DNA of 64,000 bases from Pleurodeles waltl (GCF_031143425.1 NC_090447.1:29230238-29294237); one strand, 5' to 3'. Positions 9,728 through 21,305 are shown, numbered from the stretch's first letter. Notes: generated by a model from the sequence alone, not told the origin. Numbers and translations: made by a program.

Positions 9728-10148
9728 CTCACGATTTTTACTGGCTGTTCACAAACATCAAGGGGGTAAAACTTTCAGTTTACACAGCACAAATGCACTT
9801 ACCCCTCGGCTTTGGCCACTGCAATGGCCAAATCTAAGGACCTAAGGACAAAACAAAGACCAAAATTTGTGGGCGCGACCCACCAAATACTTAACTAAGG
9901 ATGTCTTCTTACACCAACAGAGGCCCGTCTATCGTCTCGCTTTACCATACATCATCAAAGAAAGGGCCAAGGCAGGGCGGCAGTCAGGGCAGCAGTCGTC
10001 AGTAGCCGTCAGGAAGGAGTAACGGCGCTGAAAAAGACCTTCAGACCACTTCGACATACAGGGGTCGCTTGACGTGGCTCGCGATTCCTCCAGAATTTTC
10101 TTGCGGGGTTCCTCACGACCTTCAGGCAGAACCAGTACCGCTGAAGCC
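9728..10148 (-). other. Proviral 5' leader between primer binding site and gag
   Basis: A 421-base untranslated leader that should hold the RNA packaging signal and dimer site, although no specific structure is called. It contains a strong candidate splice donor. No gene is seen in it. Confidence 0.7.
9797..9802 (-). promoter_or_regulatory. Candidate major splice donor (GTAAGT)
   Basis: On the minus strand GAGGG|GTAAGTGC closely fits the donor consensus. It lies 70 bases upstream of the gag ATG, where retroviral donors for env mRNA usually sit. Confidence 0.65.
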
Positions 10149-10166
10149 GCCCCACGTTGGGCGCCA
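10149..10166 (-). promoter_or_regulatory. Primer binding site, tRNA-Lys(1,2) type
   Basis: On the minus strand TGGCGCCCAACGTGGGGC starts two bases after the 5' LTR. It is an exact match to the 18-nt site used by retroviruses primed with lysine tRNA 1,2. Classic gammaretroviruses more often use proline tRNA. Confidence 0.93.
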
Positions 10167-10284
10167 GTTGAAGAACCAGAACCTTATGGGCCTGGCGGCG
10201 CAGGGTACGCCTGAAATCTCCTTGGATTCACCTGCCTCAACTAACAGAGACACGGGACACTCTGTCAGGCGTAAAAGATCAGAT

Positions 10285-10290
10285 TTTATT
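10285..10290 (-). terminator. AATAAA polyadenylation signal in the LTR
   Basis: AATAAA on the minus strand. The copy at 1186-1181 in the 3' LTR is the one expected to act on proviral transcripts. Confidence 0.7.
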
Positions 10291-10370
10291 AGCTGCAGCT
10301 AGTACAGTTGTCCAAGAAGTACACAAGGTATGTTCTCAGGAGACTGCCACTTTACTTTGTGGCGCACAAT

Positions 10371-10378
10371 CTTATATA
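10371..10378 (-). promoter_or_regulatory. TATA box of the proviral promoter
   Basis: TATATAAG on the minus strand, in the expected order U3 - TATA - AATAAA - U5 of the 5' LTR. Confidence 0.75.
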
Positions 10379-10962
10379 CCGTATAAAAACCATTTATTAA
10401 CTACATACACTCCCAGAACACATAGAAAGGAGCCAGTAAGAATAATGTAAAGATAGAACAGAGCCAATAGAAATGTCGGAAAACAAGACAGCACCAATAG
10501 AAGGAATTGGAAAACAAAGTATCAAGTGACTTAAGGTTGCCTCCCCTCCAGCTGTGTTTGTCACCCCTCCCTTGAACTAATTCATTAACCGATCCACAAC
10601 GAAGTTGCATGTGGTGTGATAAGTTTGTGTGCGTTTGGAGGACAGTTGTGAAATGAGAGAATACTAGCAAAGGACAGCGAAGGCCAGACGATAAGATAAG
10701 ATCGGCGGAGAATAGTGTGAGCCTACAGATAGTTGAAACAAGGATTAGAAAACCAGACAGGGATTAGTGTACTCGGTCAGACCTTAATACCAGCCTTGTA
10801 AAGATAGAGGCAGAAGGCTGTTTTGAACACCATGTTGCAGAATAAGCAGAAAAGGCAGAATGGACTTCGTTCGCTGTGCTGCCTGAGTGAAGGCAACATA
10901 AAATGGCGGCGGGCCACAGAATGGCGGGTCGATACGATCGTATTAAAAATCGAATTTCCTCA

Positions 10963-10966
10963 GACC
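10963..10966. repeat. Target-site duplication (GACC), right copy
   Basis: Matches 1061-1064 and directly abuts the CA end of the 5' LTR. Confidence 0.8.
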
Positions 10967-13183
10967 CGGGGGTCACTATGGCGATGCCAGCAGGGCACAG
11001 GGGGGCTTCTTGGGCCAGCCACCAACTGGGCAATGATGAGGGCTGCCTACTGGTCACTCCTACACAGTAGTTGGTTTCTCTCGGGCCTGGGGGCTGCGGG
11101 TGCAGTGCTTCTTCCAGGCGTCGTTTTTTTTGTTATCGGACAGTCGCGGTCAGGGGGAGTCTCTGGATTCTCTCTGCAGGCGTCGCTGTGGGGGTGCAGG
11201 GAGGTCGTCTCAGGGTGTCCACGTCATTGGAGTCACCTGGGGTCCTCTCTGTAGTGTTGGTTCTTCTAGACACGAGCTGGGGCGTCAGGTGCAGAGTGTT
11301 GGGGACTCACGCTTCTGGAGTGAGGCTGGAGTCCCTTTAAAGTTGGTTGCTTCTTGGTTGTTTAGACAGTGACTCTGTCCTCAGGAGTTTCTTGATCCTT
11401 TGGGTTGCAAGGCAGTCCTCTGAGTCAGCAGAGGTTGCTGGTCCCGCTGGATGCATCGCTGTTGCAGGTTCTTTGAGTCTGGAGACAGGTGGGAAGTTGT
11501 TGTCTCCGTCGTCTCTGCGGGGCTTTCAGGTCAGCAGTCCTTCTTCTTGTTTCAAGTCATCAGGAATCTGGTTTCCTGGGTTTAGGGTTGCCCCTAAAAA
11601 CTCAATTTAGGGGTGTGTTTAGGTCTCGGGGCAGTAGCCAATGGTTACTGTCCTTGAGGGTGGCTACACCCTCTTTGTGCCTCCTTCCTGTGGGGAGGGG
11701 ACACATCCCTAATCCTATTGGGGGGAATCATCCAAAGCAAGATGGAGGATTTCCTAAGGCAGGGGTCACCTTAGCTCAGGGCACCTTAGGGGCTGTCCTG
11801 GCTAGAAGGTGACTCCTCCTTGTTTTTCTCATTATCTCCTCCTGACTTGCCGCCAAAAGTGGGGGCTGTGTCTGAGGGCGGGCATCTCCACTAGCTTGAG
11901 TGCCCTGGGGTGCTGTAGCACCAGGCTTGAGCCTTTGAGGCTCACAGCCAGGTGTTACAGTTCCTGCAGGGGGAGGTGAGAAACATCTCCACCCAGTACA
12001 GGCTTTGGTCCTGGCCACAGAGTGCACAAAGGCACTCACCCCATGTGGCCAGAAACCCATCTGGATCTGGCAGCCTGGCAGAAACTGGTCAGCCTAGCAC
12101 TAGTAGTTAACTAGGCTGGTATACAGGGGGCATCTCTAAGATGCCCTCTGTGTGCATTTTTCAATAAATCCCACATTGGCATCAGTGTGAATTTATTGTG
12201 CTGAGAAGTTTGATTCCAAACTTCCCAGATTTCAGTGTAGCCATTATGGAACTGTGGAGTTCGTGTTTGGCAAACTCCCAGACCATATACTCCTAATGGC
12301 TACACCCTGCACTTACAATGTCTAAGAATTGGCTTAGACACTGTAGGCGCATAGTGCTCATGCATTTATGCCCTCACCTCTGGTACAGTGCACACTGCCT
12401 TAGGGCTGTAAGGCCTGCTAGAGGGATGACTTACCTATGCCACAGGCAGTGTGAGGTTGGCATGGCACTCTGAGGGGAGTGCCATGTTGACTTAGTCTTT
12501 TTCTCCCCACCAGCACACACAAGCTGTGAGGTAGTGTGCACGTGCTGAGTGAGGGACCCCCAGGGTGGCATAATACATGCTGCAGCCCTTGTAAATGTCA
12601 AAATGTAAATTAGCACTTGTATAGCGCACTACTCACCCGTTAGGGTCTCAAGGCGCTGTACTCATACCGCTATGGAACCCCTCCTGGCTTTTCCCTGTGA
12701 GGCACCCACTCCTGAGCACCCCCAGGGTGAAGCCAGGCATCCAAGCGCTGTTGGGGCCGTTGTGGAGATTATGCAAGCTATTGCCCAGAGTTGCAGAGTG
12801 GGACCCATGAATTAGATTAGGCACCGAGGCGAGAATTATCTGGTCAAGGGGAACTGAGCCCAAGACCTGCCGAAGTGGGACTTGAACCCTGGTCTTGAGC
12901 CAGATCTCTGCTTCAGGGTCTGCCGCTCTAACCATTGAGCCACACTTCTCCCTTAGAGACCTTCCCTGGCAACAGGGCCCTTGGTACCAGGGGTACCAGT
13001 TACAAGGGACTTATCTGGGTGCCAGGGCTGTGCCAATTGTGGAGACAAAGGTACAGTTTAGGGAAAAAAACACTGGTGTTGGGGCCTGGTTAGCAGGGTC
13101 CCAGCAGACTTTCAATCATAACTAGCACCAACAAAAGGCAAAAAGTTAGGGGGCAACCATGCCAACAGTGGCACTTTCCTACA
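10967..13183. mobile_element. TG...CA-ended non-coding interspersed element, right arm
   Basis: Continuation of the element that starts at 279. It is GC-rich at first, then has a CAATAAATCCC stretch near 12163, and ends GGCACTTTCCTACA. It contains a nested SINE (12591-12949). No coding potential was recognised. It shares blocks such as GCCTGGTTAGCAGG and ACATGCTGCAGCCC with the element at 36837-39647. Confidence 0.7.
12591..12949 (-). mobile_element. tRNA-derived SINE with LINE-like 3' tail
   Basis: On the minus strand the head carries a pol III A box TGGCTCAATGG (12942-12932) and a B box GGTTCAAGTCC (12888-12878). The tail (about 12650-12595) reads CAGCGCCTTGAGACCCT and GCTATACAAGTGCT. It closely resembles the 3' ends of the L2-like LINEs at 14020, 17430 and 49650. 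CCCTT flanks both sides (12586-12590 and 12950-12954). This is a classic SINE that borrows LINE machinery through a shared tail. Confidence 0.8.
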
Positions 13184-13980
13184 GCGTTCAAAAACTCAAA
13201 GAAGAAATATCATCATAGACTCTAGAGATGTCTTGATCCTAGCTTGTGTACAGGACTAGTGGTGGTGTAGGGTTAGTTGCTATACTTGCACAGCATCATC
13301 TGGCTGAGAGTCTCTTGGATATAGAAAAAGGTACTCTGAGCCTGAAAAAGAAAATCTACCAGTAACAGGAGCCCCTGAATAATACCAGATTTTTTTCTAT
13401 GGAAAACCTTGTGTCATACTCACAGATCATCAAGCATTGGCAACTACTTTTAGAAACCCCAAAGTTAAGATATTTGCTTGTGTTCACGGGTAGAGAATGA
13501 GTCTCATGGATTATGATTTCAAAAGCATTCACATACGAGGTAAAAAATATAACCCAGCTACTTAGCTGCCTTGACATCCATCTAAAAGTGAACAAGAAAT
13601 GAGATCATCCATAGCTGAATAATATGCACGTTTCATAACCAGATCTACAAAGCCTGAAGCAATTCCAGAAAATGTTTTGATAGAGGCGTGAATAAATGAT
13701 GAAACAATCCAAACGGTAAAGAAAATAATGGCCAGATATAGATGGAGACATGTTAACAATGCAAAATCACTTGGATCTAAAATGAGAAGGAAATGTATTC
13801 TTGTGTTTAAAAACACTAAAACTGAATTGACCACACCTCCATTTGGAATTTTATTGAGGGGCTCAAGACCAGAGGAACCAAACAAGCTACAAAGGTGTGT
13901 GGTTAACATCACATATGAAAGTCATAGAGTATTTTCTGTAATGAAACACCTTCTATGTCAGAAACTGATTTCATAGATTG
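13184..13980 (+). pseudogene. Ty3/Gypsy pol fragment, RNase H to integrase (right piece)
   Basis: Continues the Gypsy frame cut at 278, beginning with AFK and KLKEEISS after a one-base deletion. A TDHQAL motif near 13425 marks RNase H. The frame at 13728-13976 ends with an integrase zinc-finger-like stretch (GILLRGSR, VVNITYESH, KHLLCQK). Stops and frameshifts are frequent. It is a non-functional remnant. Confidence 0.75.
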
Positions 13981-14014
13981 TATAGTCAGGTTGATGAAAG
14001 TGTCATGTCAATCA

Positions 14015-14720
14015 ATCAATCATAGCATTTGTAAAGTGCAGCAATGACCCCTAAGGGTATCTGGGCGCTGAGGGTGCTGTGTCTCTGTCGAAAAGCCATG
14101 CCTTGAGTCTTCTTCTGAGGTCTGTAAGGGAGATGTTCGAAGGTGGAAATCAGGCTATTCCAGGACTTGGCTTCTGTGTAGGCGAAGGAGAGACCTCCAC
14201 AGCGCCTGCGATGAATGCTGGGGGTATGTGTGAGGTTTAGCGAGGTGGAGTATAGTTGTCTTGCTGGGATGTAACAGCTCAGTCCATGGTTGAAGTAGGA
14301 CGGCCTTAGGTTTTGGGGAGCCTTGTATGCGAGTGTGAGGATCTTTAATTGGCATCTCTTCTGGACGGGGAGCCGGTAGCGTTCCTGAGGTGTGAAGTGA
14401 TGCTTGAGTGCTTGGGGAGGCTGAGGATGAGCCTGGATGCCGTGTTATTTAGAGTCTGGAGTCTTTTAAGTAGCTAGGAGGAACCTCCGGCATAGAGAGC
14501 ATTGCCATAATCGAGGGGGCTGGTGACCAGGGCTTGCGTGACTGAATTTCTGGTATTGACCGGGATCCATTTGAAGATTCGGCAGAGGATAAGGAGGCTG
14601 TAGAAGCAGGAGGAGGCGATTGAGTTTACTTGTTGATTCATGGATAGTTGGCAGTAAAGGATAATGTTGAGGTTTTATGCGTGGTCTGATAGTGACAGGT
14701 CAAGTGAGGAGGTGACGTTA
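14015..14720 (-). pseudogene. L2-like LINE fragment, RT C-terminus and 3' tail
   Basis: Read on the minus strand it gives NSIASSCFYSLLILCRIFK, then TQALVTSPLDYGNALYAG, then LLKRLQTLNNTASRLILSLP. This is the conserved block after the polymerase core in L2/CR1-type LINE RTs. After frameshifts it ends LKAWLFDRD and the 3' tail, which finishes in (TGAT)n at 14015-14030. It is 5'-truncated and dead. Confidence 0.78.
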
Positions 14721-15384
14721 ACTTGTCCTCAACATCTCCATCCTGAAGTTCCAAAGGGAGATGATGATATTCTGAAAAGGGAGAAAAACCCAAAGTAAAA
14801 GGATAAATTATGCTCACAGAAGAAGAGGATATACACATGAATGGAAATATCAAATTGGGGATTTAGTGTTTGTAAAACAGGATTTAATGAGAAAATCACA
14901 GAATTCCTCTCGCCCTTCCCCACTAAAAATAACAGGACTACGTGGAGCAGAAATCACAGCCCAACTCGGCCAGTGGTCCCCAAACTTTTTCAGCCCACGG
15001 CTTGTGGTATTGGCAGCGGCTCCAATTATTTTTTTGGCGGGTGGGAAGATGTAAGCCTGGCCTTGGGAGTACTTCCATTTTTCTCACAGAATAAATTTGA
15101 GATGAAGCTATTATAATCATAGAGGTAACTGTGTTCACTGTGTACATGCTGATGTCCTGCACCAAGTGGACGCTGAACGTGCCTCACCCTGTGCGCTTGG
15201 GGTGCAGGGGTCCTCTTTTCTCCACACAGGCCACCCAGTTGCTAGGTCCACCGGTCTGCCTGTAGACCTCAGGGCAGCACAGTGCAGGGGTAGCCTGCAC
15301 CCTCCTCTCCTGGGGGTACAGGTTTCCTCTAACCCCTCCCCCGGGGGACACTATCAGGTCAGCCTCTGGAGCCACCTGAGCAGT
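14721..15384. other. Unannotated stretch
   Basis: I see no gene and no family I can name here. Several short frames exist on both strands without recognisable domains. Confidence 0.5.
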
Positions 15385-15560
15385 GCTGAGGAGAGCTGTC
15401 AATCAGGCCGTTGGATGAGTGAGTCCATGCGAGCAGACTGGGCGCGCCGATGAGTGGACACAGTGGATGAGTGCATGAATGCAGGTACCAACCACTCACG
15501 CAGGCGCGCACTCCTAATGAATGAGGAAACGCACAGATGTTGGCTGAGTGAATGCATGCT
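15385..15560. repeat. Degenerate (ATGAGTG)n-like simple repeat
   Basis: Repeated GGATGAGTGAG, GATGAGTGGAC and GAATGAGG-like words separated by substitutions, an old simple repeat. Confidence 0.5.
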
Positions 15561-16600
15561 TAGGAAAGCCCTCACACTGGACTGGATGACCAGATAACCC
15601 ACCCCTGCCTTCAAAACTTAAGCTAAAGAGGGTAGTTAATTGGGAAATGGACTAGAGCAACACAGGCCATGTCTAAGGACAAAGCATTAGGAGAAAGGGA
15701 TCCCCTGCTTCAAATATAGTTCCTGGGCCAGGGAAAACCAAACAAAATACAAGAAAAACCCCAGGCAACGTTTTATATATCGCCAACTATCGTTTGTACA
15801 TTGCAACGTCCAAATGTATGGCAATAGAGCAATATTGAATTTAATATAACATGTTTATTGTAATACATATATAGCAAAAATCAACATGAAACCTGATCAG
15901 TGCTTTCAGTACATCTTTAGAATGACATAAGTGAACATTTTGCAAATAACACGAATTTAAAAAAAAAAAAATTAAAAAAAATCCATTCCCTCCATTCAAC
16001 CAAACCTCACTCATACATCATAACTTTCATCATAAAAATTGTATATAACATTTTATCTCATGTTTTTCATAACTTTACAAATTTTCCCTTATATAATTTT
16101 CCACAATTCCACAAACAATATCAATTGTTTACTCAACGCACATTTACTTCCTGAACAGTGCCTGGTGTTTCATTGCTTGATTTTCACAGATATTTTCTGG
16201 AATCCTAACTCGCCGGTGGCTTGTTGTCTCCAAGGACAAGACATGCCTGCGACTTCCGTATACCTTATACTGAGGCCGTGATAAAGGGAAGTACCCAGTC
16301 CTATTATAAAGATGAAACAAGTGATGAGACTGCGGGGTGCTTGGCAGTGTTGAACAGTATTACCAAGTGACGTTGCAATAACTCAGAGACGAAACCTAAA
16401 GATGCTGAGAAGAGACACCTCAGAGGCGGGACATTTTACCCCAAACCGTCCCCAGCCCGGGTTGTGAAGCACTTGGACCCCAAGCTGATGGCACTGAACA
16501 TCAAGGGTGTCCTGCCCATTGACTAGAGGTGGGGTGGGCTGCAATGCTTTTTTTTGCTGATTGTGAGCAGTGAGAGTAAACTCCACTCGCGCTGCAAGCG
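15561..16600. other. AT-rich unannotated stretch
   Basis: No gene recognised. It has A-rich runs near 15960-15980 and many ATATAT words. Confidence 0.5.
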
Positions 16601-17480
16601 TCCAAAAGGCCACTTTCTCTTGGGATACAAAATCCAGCTAAATGTATTGTGTATCTGTATCAATCATCTCTTATGCCAACGACACCCAGCTGAAGCCTCT
16701 CCCTCTCGGAGGATACCCCTAGTGTCTAAGCCAACTTCATGAGCGGCATGTCCGAGGTCCTGTAAAACTCAACATCGACAAAACAGAATTAGTCTTATGC
16801 GGTAAGGACACCTCTCTCTGGTCCTTGGCCTCATGGTCCACAGAGCTAGGCCCAACATCCATCCAACGTGGCCAAGAACCTGGGCATTCGGATAGACAAT
16901 CAGACCTTGATGAGTAAACAAGTCAACTCAGTCGCATCCTCCTGGTTTCACATCCTCAGACTCCTCAAGAAGGTGTTCAGCTCGCTCCCACTGGGCACCA
17001 AAGATCAATCACGCAAGCCCTCATCACCATCAGACTGCACTACGCCAACACCATCCACATTGGCATCAGCACTCAACTCACCAAGAGGCTCCAAGTCCTA
17101 CAGAAAACAGCAGCTAGACTCCCTTTCAATCTTCCACCCTACATGCACATATCCAACCACCTCAAGAGCATCCACTGGCTTTCCATTCACAAGCGCGCCC
17201 TATTCAAGTTCCTCTGAAACAACCACAAGGCACTTCACAAGCATGGTCTGGCACACCTCAACATCTGCATCCAGTTCCACACCCCGACTAGGCAAGCTTT
17301 CCCCGTGCCCACGTCCCTGCATCCACAGTGGTAAGGACGGCTCCTTTGCCTACCTCGACCCCAAAGTCTGAAACGACTTCCTGATCCACATCAGAGCCAC
17401 CAGCAGCATCGTCCTTCTCCAGAAGCCGGGATACCCTCACAGGTAACATATGAGCCATACAAATCAACATAACCTAACGT
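16601..17480 (+). pseudogene. L2-like LINE fragment, RT core to 3' tail
   Basis: YANDTQL at 16672-16692 corresponds to the catalytic YADDTQ motif with one Asp replaced by Asn, so the RT is inactive. A block NSVASSWFHILRLLKKVF and, in the next frame, TKRLQVLQKTAARLPFNLP follow. Then come LKSIHWLSIHKRALFKF and KVWNDFL. The 3' tail GGGATACCCTCACAGG...CATACAAAT at 17425-17475 matches the other LINE and SINE tails in the window. At least one frameshift occurs near 17000. The open frame at 16868-17371 is a mixture of true and shifted frames. Confidence 0.8.
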
Positions 17481-20400
17481 GACCTATTGGGGTGCCACGG
17501 GTCCTTGCCCTAGGCTGGGTTTGGATTCTGCCTCCATTGTGGAGGTGGCGGACCACAGCTCATGCACCACTGTGACATGTGATAAAGGCAAGCCTGGGAT
17601 GATCTCTCTCCCCCTGCCTGTGTCTGCTCCCACTCACACCTCCTGGGGTCAATGACCCGGCAGGTTCTTCCAGTATTACTCAAGCACACTCTGTGATCAG
17701 CAGGCAGGACCTGGCTTCCGCCTCACTGCTCCCAAGGCATCCCAGGAGCCCTGGGAAGAGGCTGTGTTTATCCTGCAGGCTTCAGAGCGGTGCCAGGCGC
17801 ATCCCACCCGGGCTCTGCCCCAAGCCCCACCCTTGCTGATGAAAAGAGACGTCATGTTTCCCAATCAGTAGCAATACTTCTTGGTGCCGCCCTCCCTCGC
17901 AGGGTGTCTCTCACAAACATGATCCCAGGCTTCCTAGAGGAGTCCAGTCACATGCAAAGAACATGTATTATCCCGACATCTCACACCAGGACTGCTAAGA
18001 CCTCTACATGCCAAGAAACCAGGACAGCTGCAGGAGGGGGAGTTCTCCCAGTGGCAGAAAGTGAGAATTAAGGTCACCTTATGGGGAAGACAAGACGCCA
18101 GGCCTTCTCTTGCTCGACTCCTGAGACTGAACTCGTTTCCGAGATAGTCAGTGAGTTGTCCTGTCACTCTCACACTCTCCAGGAGGCCACATAACACCCT
18201 CTCTTCAAGCAACATCTCATCCATGTGTAACTGTCAGCATGATGGACCAGAGATGATAATCCTCCTGGTCCAACCTGCATCCCCTCCCACACACCTCTTC
18301 TTTTCTCTGCCCCCCTTACGCCCATCGTTGTTGTACAGCTCACTCTTGTGGCACAAACACACGCACACAATCACACACACACAACCACACCCCATTTCTG
18401 CCATGCAGTCTCCTTGCTATTACTCGTGCAAGATCACACATTGAGCCAGATCCTGTATAAATAAGGGGGCCTCATTGTTTATTGCTGATGGCTTTCCTAA
18501 CGGGGTGTCACCTACACGCAATGTCTTTTGGGACAGTCTTTGGCGTTTTAACCTTGTCTTTGAGAGAATCCAAAGCAAAAAGAACTACAGCATTTCTCAA
18601 ACTGTAACACAGTTTTAAAATCACCCATGACCCTTCTCACATCCAAAAAACAGTTGTTCACAAAAAGTGCTGTGGGGGAGGTTGCCCTGAAGCAGCTGGT
18701 GCTGCTGAAGGAGCGCTCTTATGATGGAGAATGCCACCTAGTGTGGGTGAGATGTCCGCATCCTTCTTATAGAATGTATTAGTCTATGGAGAACAAGGAA
18801 TTATTCGACCTACACAGGAGTTGTTCTTGAGGAGTAAGAGCTTTCCAGCCTGACTAGGTGTTGTGAACATGAATAGGGAGAAGGTGCTGGCAATGGCCGA
18901 TAATATCTCCTTCTCTTTCACAAGTCTTACATAAGGACTCGATCTCACAGGTCCTTACGTCACTGTGACAGATCTCCTCCATGGTAATTGGCTGACAATA
19001 AAACACACAGAGTGATGGTGAATGTCTTTTGAATGTCACACATTTTGGCACAGTGTGTTACTCACAGGAGCCACCGGCTGGTTCATGTCAGGAGTGGGGA
19101 TCTAAACCAGGTGGGAAGTTCTGCATCTTTGGACCTGTTGAAAACCCTTGCTGTCCCTAGCTCTCTGTGTGGATGCACCAAAGTAATGACACACCTTTTG
19201 GAGGAAATGGGGCAAAACAGGACAGAGGTGACAGACCCACAGGTCTAAACTCACCCTCCCTGTGGATCCCTCTGAATGGAGGGTCTCGGGCACTTCAAGG
19301 AGAGGGTACCAGGGACTTCAAGGGTCTCGGGGACAGCAGTCACAGACAGGATACCAGGCGGACACCACTAATTCCCCCAGGTCATAATCCAAGGGCTGAA
19401 AGGAAACCAGAAGGTATCAGGGTGAGAAATGAAATACAAAACAAGAATAACAGGGGAGAGACGTCACCAGGAGTGAAGGTAAAAATAGAAAATGACAAAA
19501 GATAGAGGAGTGTATGCACACCAGGACAACAGAACCACAACAACTAAACAACTTGTTGCCAGGAGTCCACTTCAACTTTAAAAAAAAAAAGCTTTGTGTA
19601 GTGGCTGTACAGTTTCTACCCCAGAAGTGTTTTCATAACCCGGAAGTGAGGCTGTCTTTTGAAACTCTGTTGTGTGGTGTGATGTCTGTGTGAGCCCAAT
19701 CTCTACTGCCCTCTTTTCACACTTTCCAAACATTCCCAGATTGCAAATAACCACATGTCTGAATCATGTGAAAATCATGACACCAGACCTGGTGTTGATT
19801 AATTTGCATACTGGTATTATCAGTCCCGTATTCATATCAGAGACATCAAAACCACAAGTCCTAGAATGCAAATTATACCAAACACTGGCAAAGTCAATTG
19901 GTCTTCCCTTTTAGACGTATTGGTTTTGCCAAAGCCGTTTGCCCATGCAGGGCAGGATCAGCCAAAATCATTGGTGTGATAAGGTGCCCACTAGTTGTGT
20001 CATTATGTAGGTGTGCACGCACGGTGACCAATGCGTGTGCATGGATCACCACGCGTGGCTGAGCCTATGAAAAGATGGGGACACGTCTTTTGAATTACCA
20101 ATGGAAGATTAAGCAGTAAATAAAAATAAAAAATGACATTTCACATGTGCAAATGCACCTTTCTTTAAAGTGGAGATGCTGACATAAATGTGCTACTTGG
20201 CCCTTCCCAAAAAAAAAAACAAGTGTTTTGAGAAAACAGAGTGGAATGGAGTGGGGGGGAGTATAGTAACAACAAGGCCAAGTCATGGAAGAGGGAAGCG
20301 GCACACGAGGGGGCGGTACTCGGCCCGCGGAGCAGACAGGGGACAGAGTTGCAAAACACACGCATTTTTATAGAGTGCTTAATCAAAAAGAAACAAGTAA

Positions 20401-21119
20401 TTACCCAAAAGTGGAGGGATATAAGGTAGCCAATCAAAAGGATGGTACAGAGGCTGTGCTCCAGGGTGAGGACAAACACGTGAGGAGGAACCTAAACTAT
20501 TGAATGTGAAGCAAGGAAATGAGTGACAATGAAGCCAACCAATGCTAAGCGATGAGTTGGCCATAAGCACACTGTAGGTTTTTCGTAAGCCCACAAAAGG
20601 TCTTAGGGGAGATCCAAAAATAGGTCCACACAATTGAAGAGTAAGTTTGACCGTGACAAAGACGGCGACTGTCAGTGAGGCATCATCCAGATATGCAAAT
20701 GTTCTTGCGGCTGGTGGTCCAAGAGTATCTAAGATGGTGGGAAGAGATTTACTCATGACCCACCTCTTCGTAATACTGGACTATGTTGTAGAGGTTTCTG
20801 GTACCTGCAGAGGTTTCGTGGCACACAGCAGCCTTGCAATATATTGGTGTAAGGGACCTCTACCCAGATCTGGCACACGTTCTTGAACTGGCAGAGACCT
20901 TTGCCACCATGATATACCTCTTGGTCAGATCAAAGAACATCTGGGCGTTGAGTAGGCAATACACGGTGAATCAAGAAGTAGACAACAGAGGTGGATAGAA
21001 CTGTGCTTAAGGGACACTCTACAAACTAAGGAAGTTGATAATGTAATGTCAGTGTGAATGTGACAAGACAGATGTCTACAACTGCTGAGGACAGCACACA
21101 AGGCAGACATGACATAAAA
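17481..21119. other. Unannotated stretch with simple repeats
   Basis: No coding region supported. It includes a (CA)n-like run at about 18355-18395, A runs at 19579-19589 and 20210-20219, and short frames with no recognisable domain. Probably old repeat debris. Confidence 0.5.
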
Positions 21120-21305
21120 ACCTGAGTGTTGTTGTGAGACATCTGGAGGCAGGTTGTGAGGGTAGAGTGGTGTCTGGCAGATGGCTGGACAGGTTTTGTG
21201 AGACCCCTGGGTGCAGCTTGTGAGGACAGAGGAGTATCTGTCAGATGGTTGGACTGGTGCAGTGAGACACCCGAGGTGCAGAGTGTCAGGTCAGAGGGAC
21301 GTTCT
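21120..21305. repeat. Tandem repeat, 60-64 bp units, outer left piece
   Basis: Units of the form GTGAGAC-CCTGGGTGCAG-TGTGAGG-CAGAGG-GT-TCTG-CAGATGGTTGGACTGG occur here and resume at about 23256, so the array is split by an inserted repeat. Confidence 0.75.

Larger units (their letters stand above)
10169..10962 (-). repeat. 5' long terminal repeat (promoter LTR) of the endogenous retrovirus
   Basis: 794 bp with TG...CA ends. On the coding strand U3 comes first (from 10962). The TATA box TATATAAG is at 10378-10371, so transcription should start near 10345. An AATAAA lies at 10290-10285, giving an R of roughly 80 bases and a U5 of about 95. Near the U3 start are a 12-bp palindrome ATACGATCGTAT and two YY1-like sites, one altered here by the base that differs between the LTRs. 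U3 also holds a 69-codon sense frame. Confidence 0.95.

Noticed and set aside
12865..12949. tRNA gene
   Set aside because: A and B boxes are present, but the acceptor stem does not close and a LINE-like tail and target duplications show a SINE.
16868..17371. 167-residue plus-strand frame as a host protein
   Set aside because: Its first part and its neighbouring frame match L2-like RT blocks, so it is a frameshifted LINE.
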